Part shown: one piece after another, positions 9,146 to 17,800 of the stretch
Layout: each line of letters opens with the position of its first letter
How positions within the stretch are numbered: the first letter of the stretch is position 1
NCBI RefSeq assembly: GCF_019042275.1
Contig: NZ_JAHQCW010000001.1
Coordinates: forward strand, 248,001-312,000
Reading direction: 5' to 3'
DNA length: 64,000 nucleotides
From: Diplocloster agilis
GTDB lineage: Bacteria > Bacillota > Clostridia > Lachnospirales > Lachnospiraceae
Made by a program: the position numbers and the translations under genes
Notes under the pieces: model-generated
What the model saw: the letters and a program-made list of their open reading frames with translations, nothing else
What the model was told of the DNA's origin: nothing
Databases searched by the model: none

Positions 9146-9655
9146 CTATTCCTTGTTACCTATATCTTCTTCATTTCCGGCTGTCTCCTCTTCGCTGTTA
9201 AAGGCTTCCGTGAATCCGTCCAGAATCTCTTTAAAGGTATGAAGGTGCTCCTCCGGTATCCGGTCCGCCAGTTCAAACATTCTTTGGAACCACAGCCGAT
9301 AGATATACTCGGAATATTCCTGATAGGCCTGTTTTCCTTTTGCGGTTACAGTCACAAAAACGTCCTTTTTATTATCCGGATTATAGCTTTTCTGCAAGTA
9401 CCCTTTTTCTACCAGTTTCTTTACATTATTGGAAAAGGTGCCCCTTGTTATTCCCATTCTCGACGCGATTTCCGACATCTTCTGACTGCCGTCGGCCTCC
9501 AGAATATACTCCAGCGTTTGGATCTGCGCCGAGGATGTCTCCACATTCGTATGATCCAAATGAGACACCATTGTGTACCGCCTTGCATATACGTTAAAGA
9601 GCCTTATAAACTTTTCTACCAGCTCTCTATGTCTTCCCATCCAGTCCGTTTCCAT
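9146..9655 (-). CDS. MarR-family transcriptional regulator
   Basis: 169 residues with a central winged helix: ILEADGSQKMSEIASRMGIT, then TFSNNVKKLVEKGYL with the wing NPDNKKDVFVTVTAKGK. The frame also opens at TTG 9677-9679, but the ATG at 9655 (METDWMGRH) has AACGGAGGATAAG at ideal spacing. The last residues are unusually acidic and Glu-rich (EEETAGNEEDIGNKE). It lies downstream of the membrane hydrolase in the same direction with a possible terminator between, and it may regulate that gene or the facing ABC operon. The effector is unknown. Confidence 0.88.
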   Translation of the reverse strand: METDWMGRHRELVEKFIRLFNVYARRYTMVSHLDHTNVETSSAQIQTLEYILEADGSQKMSEIASRMGITRGTFSNNVKKLVEKGYLQKSYNPDNKKDVFVTVTAKGKQAYQEYSEYIYRLWFQRMFELADRIPEEHLHTFKEILDGFTEAFNSEEETAGNEEDIGNKE

Positions 9656-9737
9656 CTTATCCTCCGTTTTGAAAGCCAACTCTGCCAGCCTTCATCCATT
9701 TCAAAAATTATAAGCGATAAGACTCAAAAAATCAAGG

Positions 9738-9757
9738 AAACCGGCCGAGGGCCGTTT
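9738..9757 (-). terminator. Terminator after the membrane hydrolase gene
   Basis: On the minus strand AAACGGCC and GGCCGGTTT form a tight stem with a three-base loop, followed by a T-rich stretch (complement of 9726-9732). Confidence 0.5.
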
Positions 9758-9770
9758 AATTTTCATTTGT

Positions 9771-11624
9771 TTATTTTATTATAGAGGCCATAAACATCGT
9801 ATTCGCGCTGGTCATGACCGAGTAGAACAGTCCAAATACCAAAGATCCGGTATAGATGTTGCCGGTCTCTTTAAAGTATTGGCGGGATATCAGCGTCGCC
9901 GCCGGTATCAATACCAGAAGCGGGAAAAGATTTACGATACGCATGGAATTAAATACCGTACTGCCGTTTGTAACGAGGGAGACATACTGGATGGCGATTA
10001 AGACAACCAAGCCTAAAATATTGCTGACACAGCTCAGCAGCAGTATTTTCCACTCCTTCCATCCCTCCACCCGGTTGTTACCGTTCACCGCAATGGAATT
10101 TACCAGATAGAAAACGGCAAAGGCCGTGAGATAGGCCAGGGCATATAATAGTTTATCCGGGCCGAATGTTTTCATGGCCAGTACCCAGAAACGGTAGTCT
10201 GTTCCGAAGAAATAATTTGTGATAAAAAGGATCCCGTACGCAGCGCCTACGGTCAGGCATGCAAGCAATAGCGCTTTGAAAAACCGGCGCGGTGAGATTT
10301 GAATTCCCCAGCTGCTAAGATCCGCCCCCTTTTTTCTGCCATAGATACGGTATACAAAGAACAGGACGGCCAGTATACACAGTCCGGCGGCCAGGGACCA
10401 GCCGGCCAGCTCGTTTGTATTTCCTTCACCGAATAGTTTGTTATATACCGCAGGTACAAAGGTTTCCTTACCGATCAGATGATACCCAACCGGCATCAGG
10501 ATCAGGGCCGGCAATGCCGTATTCACCAATACGGTCAGCCAGAAAACGCTTTTTTGCCCCATCGTCCGCAGGGCCGGCGCGGCGGGAGCTGCCTTCGGCG
10601 ACCGGATCTCCCCAAAGAAGTTGGTCGATAACAGTATTTTTGAAAACGGAAACAGGAACAAAAAGATGCCGATAAGACCTAACAGATTGAATAATTCTTT
10701 GTATAACCAAATCTGGCTGCCGCTTGCTATTTTTTCAAATCCGGACGGCACTCCGAATACGTCATAGAAAAAATCGATCATGGCCGCAGCGCTGTTCTTG
10801 GAAAAATGGTTCATCGGATGTATCTCCGTAACCTGATACATGACCCGTTTATAGCTTTCTCCCTCTATGGCGCCTTCATAAATCCGGCCGTTTTCTACCG
10901 TACCGGTTACCTGAGCCCCTACCTGATTTACAAAGGCTTTGGCATTTTCACTTTCCAGAAGCCGCGCCGGATTATTGTCCACGTCCGGCTGCCGGAAAAA
11001 CCATTCATCATATTTGGCGGCAATGACACCGTAATCCACTGTGACCGGTACCGGCTCCTCCATGTTTTCCCTTTCATAAAAGGTGTAGGGCGGGTCACAG
11101 CCGACGCTCAGTACGGCGGATATCTTATTGGTTCCCTCTCCCTTTGCCTCCCGTTCGATGTAATACCGGGCTGTGTTATTGGCCTGGTCCGCACCCATGG
11201 AATGGCCGGTAACGGCTATTTTATCTTTATCTATGTAATTTAGGGATGCGTACAGCGTTTCCACCGTATCTACCATGCTGGTGTATTCACTCATATCCTC
11301 CGAATGGATCGAGGATTTTCCATGCCGGTAAGAATCCGGAGCGAATACCACAAATCCCCTTCTGGACAGTTCGATCAGATTCTGATCCTGCATCTCTTTA
11401 TTATTGTAGCTTCCGTGACCGGTGATAATTAACGGCAGCGGATTTTCCCGGGTGGCCGCAACCGGTTTGTACAACCAGCCGCTGATACTGGCGCCGTCTG
11501 ATCCGGGAATCTTAAGTTCCGTCACCTCCACATTCCCTCCATCTGTCTGCAATAGATGGGCGCCGGCTGAACTGACGATGCACAGCAGCAAAGCAATTAC
11601 CAAAAACATACGCGTTTTCTTCAT
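9771..11624 (-). CDS. Membrane-anchored alpha/beta hydrolase
   Basis: 617 residues. An N-terminal signal-anchor (about 5-26) leads to an extracytoplasmic alpha/beta hydrolase domain (about 35-295): oxyanion HG at 70-71 in IITGHGSYNN, and nucleophile elbow GHSMG with S142. The C-terminal half (about 305-617) holds around eight membrane helices, so the enzyme is fused to an integral membrane domain. The ribosome site is AAAGGAGGAGGG. This hydrolase plus multi-helix arrangement occurs in Firmicutes as uncharacterised proteins. Substrate class (ester, peptide or lipid) is not deducible. Confidence 0.82.
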   Translation of the reverse strand: MKKTRMFLVIALLLCIVSSAGAHLLQTDGGNVEVTELKIPGSDGASISGWLYKPVAATRENPLPLIITGHGSYNNKEMQDQNLIELSRRGFVVFAPDSYRHGKSSIHSEDMSEYTSMVDTVETLYASLNYIDKDKIAVTGHSMGADQANNTARYYIEREAKGEGTNKISAVLSVGCDPPYTFYERENMEEPVPVTVDYGVIAAKYDEWFFRQPDVDNNPARLLESENAKAFVNQVGAQVTGTVENGRIYEGAIEGESYKRVMYQVTEIHPMNHFSKNSAAAMIDFFYDVFGVPSGFEKIASGSQIWLYKELFNLLGLIGIFLFLFPFSKILLSTNFFGEIRSPKAAPAAPALRTMGQKSVFWLTVLVNTALPALILMPVGYHLIGKETFVPAVYNKLFGEGNTNELAGWSLAAGLCILAVLFFVYRIYGRKKGADLSSWGIQISPRRFFKALLLACLTVGAAYGILFITNYFFGTDYRFWVLAMKTFGPDKLLYALAYLTAFAVFYLVNSIAVNGNNRVEGWKEWKILLLSCVSNILGLVVLIAIQYVSLVTNGSTVFNSMRIVNLFPLLVLIPAATLISRQYFKETGNIYTGSLVFGLFYSVMTSANTMFMASIIK

Positions 11625-11870
11625 AGGGTTCCCTCCTCCTTTTTTGTTTTACCCCAATACATTTTTACATCTTTATTGTATCACGGCAAAACAAAATTTG
11701 CAATAAGATTTCCCTTTTTCTTATGCGCGTAAAAGGAGCCGCGCATGATAAAAATGCGGCAGCTCCTGTTCTTACCATCTTCTGTTTTCCTGTCAAATTC
11801 TGATAAATAATATTCCAAGAAACTTCAAACTTCTAAGAATTTCCTAAGGAATATTACTCGTAAATACGGA
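11625..11870. other. AT-rich intergenic region upstream of the hydrolase
   Basis: No gene is seen. The region presumably holds the hydrolase promoter and the end of the DUF1540 transcript. I could not define either with confidence. Confidence 0.4.
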
Positions 11871-12185
11871 TTAATGGCAGCAGAAGCTGGCGCATTCCGT
11901 CTGTTCGCAGTGACATGCGTTAGAACCGGCGATTCCGATGTGTCTCGCATCACAGATGCAATCCTTGTTGTAAATGCAGTCGGTTGCCTTGCACTCTACA
12001 TTAATGGTCTGGGTAGGATGTTCGGTAGCGCTTAAAAAAGAATCCCCACGTTTTTCTTCAAAACTGCGGCAGCAGGTGTCTTCCGAACTTTTGGCTTCTC
12101 TTCCATCTACACAGATCTCACCACGACAGCAGCATTCTCTTTTATTATAGACACAGCTATCAACAGAACAATCTAATTGCGGCAT
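11871..12185 (-). CDS. Cysteine-rich DUF1540 protein with two repeats
   Basis: 104 residues with about 17 cysteines arranged as two DUF1540 units: one at about 4-39 (DCSVDSCVYNKRECCCRGEI ... CC) and one at about 63-102 (VECKATDCIYNKDCIC ... C-C ... CASFCC). The spacing suggests metal binding. DUF1540 proteins are common in clostridia and bacilli and have no established biochemical role. A TTAAAAGGAGGAAAT ribosome site precedes the ATG. The gene stands alone, with long spacers on both sides. Confidence 0.88.
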   Translation of the reverse strand: MPQLDCSVDSCVYNKRECCCRGEICVDGREAKSSEDTCCRSFEEKRGDSFLSATEHPTQTINVECKATDCIYNKDCICDARHIGIAGSNACHCEQTECASFCCH

Positions 12186-12372
12186 TTTAATTTCCTCCTT
12201 TTAAATAGATTCCAGTGATATTATGTGCCTTTTCTCCTATTTTTATCCTGACTGCCAGGTAATCAAAATTAAATTGATAATCTTAAAATTCTGTTTAACT
12301 TTCCAGCAAGATAACCTATAACGGCTTATTCGCTTTCTTTTGCGGCAAAACTTGTTTTTCCGAACAAGGAAA

Positions 12373-12424
12373 ATACCTCTAAAGTAACAGATTTTTATAT
12401 TTTATCTGTCTGCTTTAGAGGTAT
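12373..12424 (-). terminator. Terminator of thrS
   Basis: ATACCTCTAAAG (12373-12384) pairs with CTTTAGAGGTAT (12413-12424), with an inner ACAGAT/ATCTGT pairing. On the minus strand it is followed by TTTTCC. It lies in the 310-base gap between the DUF1540 gene and thrS, in which nothing else is seen apart from a promoter-like AT-rich stretch. Confidence 0.75.
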
Positions 12425-12495
12425 CCTATCAATTACGGGCGCTCAGTTCTTAATACTATTCAAATATTTTTATGCGTTATCTAAAAATTAATTTT

Positions 12496-14412
12496 TTATT
12501 TCGGAACTGCCGTTTTCTTTGTGCGAACTTCCTCCTGAACGGTCTGAATAAATGCTTCCAGCGCCTGGGGGCCTTCGTCTCCATTAGCCCTGCTTCTTAC
12601 CGCAACCGTCTTGCTGTCGGCCTCTTTTTCTCCGACTACCAGCATATAAGGTATTTTATGCGTCTGAGCCTCCCGGATCTTATAACCGATTTTCTCAGCC
12701 CGGGTATCCAGCTCCGCGCGTATGCCGGCATCTTTTAATTTTTGAAGAACTTCCGTTCCGTAGTCAATGAACTTATCCGATATCGGCAGAACCTTAACCT
12801 GAACAGGAGCAAGCCAGGTAGGGAACGCGCCGGCGAAATGTTCGATCAGGATTCCGATGAAACGTTCCACGGAACCAAAGGCTACCCGGTGTATCATGAT
12901 CGGTCTGTGCCGTTCTCCATCCGCACCGATATATTCCAGGTCAAACCGCAGCGGCATTTGGAAATCCAGCTGAATCGTTCCGCACTGCCAGGTTCTGCCC
13001 AGAGAGTCTTCCAGATGGAAGTCGATCTTCGGACCATAGAAAGCGCCGTCCCCTTCATTGATTACATACGGGAGGTTCAACTCTTCCAGGGCTGCTTTCA
13101 GGGAATCCGTAGCCAGCGCCCAGTCCTCGGCGCTTCCCATGCTGTCCTCGGGCTGCGTCGACAGTTCCACATGATATTTAAATCCAAACAGGCTGTATAC
13201 CTCGTCAATCAGCTGTACAACGCCTTTGATCTCATCTTTGATCTGTTCCGGCATCATGAAAATATGCGCGTCATCCTGATTAAAGCAGCGGACACGCATC
13301 AGGCCGTGAAGCGCGCCTGATTTTTCATGGCGGTGCACCAGGCCGATTTCTCCCATTCGGATCGGCAGGTCGCGGTAGGAATGAGGTTCTGATTTGTATA
13401 CCAGAATACCGCCGGGGCAGTTCATAGGTTTAATGGCGAAGTCTTCCTCGTCAATCACTGTGGTATACATATTTTCCGCGTAGTGATCCCAGTGTCCGGA
13501 CGTCTCCCAGAGTTTCCGGCTCAGCATGATCGGCGTGGAAATCTCTACATAGCCTGCTTTGGTGTGTATCTGCCGCCAATAATCCAGCAGAGTATTTTTT
13601 AAAACCATGCCCTTTGGCAGAAAGAACGGGAATCCCGGTCCTTCGTCCATCATGGTAAATAAGCCCAGTTCTTTTCCCAGTTTCCTGTGGTCACGTTTCT
13701 TCGCTTCCTCAATCCGGTCCAGATATTCCTGCAGATCAGCGCTCTTGGTAAAAGAAGTGCCATAGATTCTGGTCAGCATTTTATTCTTCTCACTGCCCCG
13801 CCAGTAAGCCCCTGCCAGGGAGGTCAGCTTAAACGCCTTCACCGGTTTTGTGCTCATCAGATGAGGGCCGGCGCACAAATCCACGAACTCTCCCTGCTGA
13901 TAGAAGCTGATGGTCTCCCCCTCGGGCAGATCTTCGATCAGTTCAACTTTATAGGGTTCTTCCTTATCCTTCATAAACTGAATCGCTTCTTCCCTGGGGA
14001 GTGTGAACTGCTCGATCTTCAGATCCTCTTTCACAATCTTCTTCATTTCCGCTTCGATCTTCTCTAACTCTTCCGCTGTAAACGGCTCTTCCCGGTCCAT
14101 GTCATAGTAAAATCCGTCCGCAATCGAAGGCCCGATCGCCAGCTTAGTACTGGGATACAATCTCTTCACCGCCTGGGCCATGATATGGGATGTCGTGTGA
14201 TGGAATGCAGCGCGTCCGCCCTCATCGTTGAAGGTCAGGATGTTCAGGTTACAATCCTTATCGATTACTGTGCGCAGGTCCACTACTTCCCCGTTTACCT
14301 CTCCTGCACAGGCCATTCTGGCCAGTCCCTCACTGATATCTTTGGCAATATCGATGACAGACATGGCATTATCAAATTCTTTTTTTGATCCGTCTTTTAA
14401 AGTTACTATCAT
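12496..14412 (-). CDS. thrS: Threonyl-tRNA synthetase
   Basis: 638 residues, class II synthetase that charges tRNA-Thr. Domains in order: TGS (about 1-62), editing domain (about 65-220) with the HHTTSHIMAQAVKRLYP zinc-type motif, catalytic core (about 240-530) with MNCPGG and RYRDLP-type motif 2 (SYRDLPIRMGEIG) and zinc-binding residues, then the anticodon-binding domain. The open frame extends upstream through the T-box, but the true ATG is at 14410-14412 (MIVTLKDGSKKEF), with an AAGGGAGATAC ribosome site. Expression is controlled by the T-box leader immediately upstream. Confidence 0.97.
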   Translation of the reverse strand: MIVTLKDGSKKEFDNAMSVIDIAKDISEGLARMACAGEVNGEVVDLRTVIDKDCNLNILTFNDEGGRAAFHHTTSHIMAQAVKRLYPSTKLAIGPSIADGFYYDMDREEPFTAEELEKIEAEMKKIVKEDLKIEQFTLPREEAIQFMKDKEEPYKVELIEDLPEGETISFYQQGEFVDLCAGPHLMSTKPVKAFKLTSLAGAYWRGSEKNKMLTRIYGTSFTKSADLQEYLDRIEEAKKRDHRKLGKELGLFTMMDEGPGFPFFLPKGMVLKNTLLDYWRQIHTKAGYVEISTPIMLSRKLWETSGHWDHYAENMYTTVIDEEDFAIKPMNCPGGILVYKSEPHSYRDLPIRMGEIGLVHRHEKSGALHGLMRVRCFNQDDAHIFMMPEQIKDEIKGVVQLIDEVYSLFGFKYHVELSTQPEDSMGSAEDWALATDSLKAALEELNLPYVINEGDGAFYGPKIDFHLEDSLGRTWQCGTIQLDFQMPLRFDLEYIGADGERHRPIMIHRVAFGSVERFIGILIEHFAGAFPTWLAPVQVKVLPISDKFIDYGTEVLQKLKDAGIRAELDTRAEKIGYKIREAQTHKIPYMLVVGEKEADSKTVAVRSRANGDEGPQALEAFIQTVQEEVRTKKTAVPK

Positions 14413-14727
14413 GTTAGTATCTCCCTTCTTTACGCTCCTGCATACGCTTAAGCGCATTAAAAAACCGCCTCTTTCCACACTGTACCAGCACGGAAAGGGA
14501 CGGACATCTTCATTTATGATCCGCGGTTCCACCCTTCTTGTTTCTTGCAAAACCACTTCATTTGGACCGATAACGGGGTCACCGTGCCGTATTAAGGCCG
14601 CTCCGGGATGGTCTTCAGATATCTTTCCCATAAGGTGCTTCCAGCTGATTAACACCTCTCTCTGGATGGTTCTCATATCCTACTGTTCTCTTCTGCGCTT
14701 TGGCGATTATGTTCTGTGTATACAACT
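14413..14727 (-). promoter_or_regulatory. T-box riboswitch for threonine
   Basis: The T-box bulge sequence AGGGTGGAACCGCGG is read on the minus strand at 14521-14535. Upstream, Stem I carries an AG-rich bulge (GAGAGAGGTG) and a specifier loop GAAGACCATCC, in which ACC at 14610-14612 is a threonine codon. Downstream is a terminator (stem of 14491-14502 with 14460-14471 plus T-run), alternative to the antiterminator. Uncharged tRNA-Thr should bind and permit thrS transcription. Confidence 0.92.
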
Positions 14728-14733
14728 AGGATC

Positions 14734-14762
14734 ATTATAAGCACCTGCCCGCTTTTTGTCAA
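14734..14762 (-). promoter_or_regulatory. Consensus promoter of the thrS T-box transcript
   Basis: TTGACA (complement of 14757-14762), 17-base spacer and TATAAT (complement of 14734-14739). Transcription should start near 14727. Confidence 0.85.
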
Positions 14763-14777
14763 GGGTTAAAGAACGCT

Positions 14778-14872
14778 AAAAGGGGACATGTCCATTCTAA
14801 TTTGGGACATGTCCAAATCGTTAAAAAGTTAAAAGAGACATGTCCCAAACTGAAATGGACATGTCCCCTTTT
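14778..14872. repeat. Palindromic element A built on GGGGACATGTCC
   Basis: Outer arms AAAAGGGGACATGTCCATT (14778 onward) and its complement (ending 14872) enclose two further ATGTCCC/GGGACAT blocks. A related copy lies at 54196-54283. Both sit immediately after the stop codon of a minus-strand gene and have A/T-rich outer ends, so they could serve as terminators as well as being mobile palindromes. Confidence 0.8.
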
Positions 14873-14884
14873 GATTTTTAGATA

Positions 14885-17800
14885 CTATTTGCGATTTACT
14901 ATCTTCTTTCTTGTAAATATTGTAGCTATACCGAATAGCCCTGCTAAGCTTAACATCATCAGCAGGCCGATCGGAGTCTGATCCCCTGTCTGCGCAGCCG
15001 AAACCTGACTGTCGGAACTGCTGCTCTGGGAATCATTGTTATGTTTGGTATCCGGCACATCATGCTTTTCGATCGGGGTGTAGATAATCGCATAAGTGGA
15101 ATACCGGTCGGAACTAAATCTAAGTGTGTCTCCGATCTGGGTTGTCTGCAATACCTCCGCAACTCCGTCGTGATAGCGAACCACGGCATAATCCTTGCCG
15201 CCCCGCATTCCTTCCGGAATCGTGATGGTAAATACAATCTCTCTCGGAACATTGCTGACCGGTAAGCTTTCCTGGCTTCCGTCCTGCCAGGTTACATTTT
15301 TGATCAGGCTGATATCGAAATAGGTGCCTACCGTTCTTTTGCCCGCTGCCTGCTGGATCTGCTGCTTTTCATCTGCGTCAGCCGTTTTGCTTGTTACTGT
15401 AACGACTAATTGAATGGATTTGCTGTTCTTCAGTTCGTCTGCGCTGACTACTAAGCCGATCAGGTCTTCGGGATTCTCCTGAAGGGAAACCTGGGTTCCC
15501 GCTGTTTTTATATCTAATTTTACCTCTAATGCGGAAGCCTTCCGGATCAACTGATCCAGTTTCCGAATCAGCTCATCTTCAACCTGACTTTGTTTTCCGC
15601 CCAGCGCATCGAAAAGTTCCTTTGCTTGTGCAATCTGGCTCTTAATGGCGCTGATCTGGTCCTCGTTTCCGGTGTTGGGATCGATCAGGGCACGGATTTC
15701 ATCTTCCACAGCCTTTACCTGCGCATCCTTCTCTACATGCAGTTCCCCGGTCAGGTCTGTTTTACCGCCGTTTATGGTTACCTGCATACTGTGTTCCGGA
15801 TATTTGGGGTGTGTTATGGTGACCGTTATGGTTCCGTCCGGCAGATTTTCTAAATGGTACCGGCCACTATCATCGGTCACGTCCTTATCCAAAGTCGTCC
15901 CTTTGTCGTCTTTCGCCGTGATCTGAGCGCCGCTGACGGGCTCCTTTTGATCATTCGTCAAGGTTCCGCTTATCTCAGCGCCAAGGTTTGTGTTAATGTC
16001 AGGATTCTCACCCTTTTGTCCGTTTACCTCAGTAACTTTCTCACCTTCTACTTTCAAATCGGAAGTATTGGCTTTTCCATCCTTTTCCACAGTCAGAGAA
16101 TGCTCCCCGTCCGGAATATTGGGTATTTCGTAATGGCCGTTCTGGTTGGTTTTATCTTTTCCCAGCTCTGTGCCTTTGTCATCCTTTATGGTGACCTGGG
16201 CATCAACGATCGGTTTTCCGTCCTTGTCCGTAACGGTCCCTTCCACGCTGGCTCCGCCTGCCTGTATCTGAGCGTTCTTGTCTCCTTCTACCTTCTGGCC
16301 TCCTTCGGTGATATCCACCGAACCGGTCTCGGTCTTACCGTCTTTTTCGACGGTAATGTTATGGCTGCCATCCGGTACATTGGGGATCAGATAATCGCCG
16401 TTGGCGTCTGTCGTATCTTTGCCCAATTCTTTTCCGTCCTGATCCTTGATCACTACTTCGGCTCCCTCGACCGGCTTTCCGTTAACATCCGTAATTTTTC
16501 CGTCTACATCAGCTCCGCCTACCGGCAGCTGCACATCATCGGTCCCGGATACATTCTGGCCGTTTCCGGTAATCTCTACTTTGCCGGTCTCTGTTTTACC
16601 GTCTTTTTCAATGGTCACATCATGGGTTCCATCCGGTACATTGGGGATCGTGTAATCTCCGTTACTGTCTGTCGTATCTCGGCCTAATTCTTTTCCGGTT
16701 TCATCTTTTACCACGACCTCGGCGCCTTCTACCGGCTTACCGTTCACATCCGTGATGTTTCCATTTAAATCAGCTCCGCCTACCGGCAGCTGCACATCTC
16801 CGGTTCCGCTTACATCCTTGCCATTGTCCTTGATCTCTACCTTTCCGTTCTCGGTCTTTCCATCCTTTTCGATGGTGATATCATGACTTCCATCCGGTAC
16901 ATTGGGGATCGTATAGTCCCCGTTACTATCTGTCGTGTCCCGGCCCAGCTCGTTTCCTTCGCTGTCCTTGATCACAACTTCCGCTTCTTCTACCGGCTGC
17001 TTGTTCACATCTGTGATCGTTCCTGTTACATTGGCTCCGCCAAACGAGATCTGAATGTTGCCGCCACCGGTTACTGTCTGTCCATTTTGGCTGATTTCTA
17101 CGGTTTCCGTTTCGGTTGTACCATCTTTAACCACAGTAATGGTATGGGTTCCGTCCGGTACATTGGGAATCGTGTAGCTTCCGTTTCCGTCTGTCATATC
17201 ACGGCCAATTTCGTTGCCGGAGCCATCATTTAAGATTACCTCCGCTCCAACGACTGCGTTATTGTTCACATCTGTGATTTTCCCGCTTAATTCGGCCCCG
17301 CCGATCGGAAGCTGTACATCTTTCATACCGGTTACCGTATGACCATTTGCGCTGACCACTACTTCAAACTGATCCGATGTCCCATTGATCCCAATTGTGA
17401 TCTCATAGGTCCCGTCAGGTACATTGGCAAATGTATAGGCTCCCTGGGCATTCGTCGAATCACGTCCAGCCTCGGTGCCTGGTTTCACTTTTAAAATCAC
17501 TTCTGCGCCTGGCACTGCCTGGTTGTTCACATCCGCAACCTTTCCGGTTAAGTCCGCGCCTCCTACCGACAGCTGCATGTCAGTATCTCCGATCACACTC
17601 TGGCCATTTCCGCTGATCGTAACGTTTCCCATGCCGGTAATACCGTCTTTTTCAAATGTAATCCTATACGCTGCATCCGGGACATTGGTGATCGTGTAGA
17701 TACCTTGATCGTCTGTCGTACTGCGTCCGATCTCATTTTCGAGCCTGTCTGTAATCACGACCAGCGCTCCTTTAACCGGCTGGGCATTCACATCCGTAAC

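Noticed and set aside
12496-14676. Threonyl-tRNA synthetase extended to 14676
   Set aside because: The extension translates the T-box leader and terminator; the TGS domain starts at 14412.
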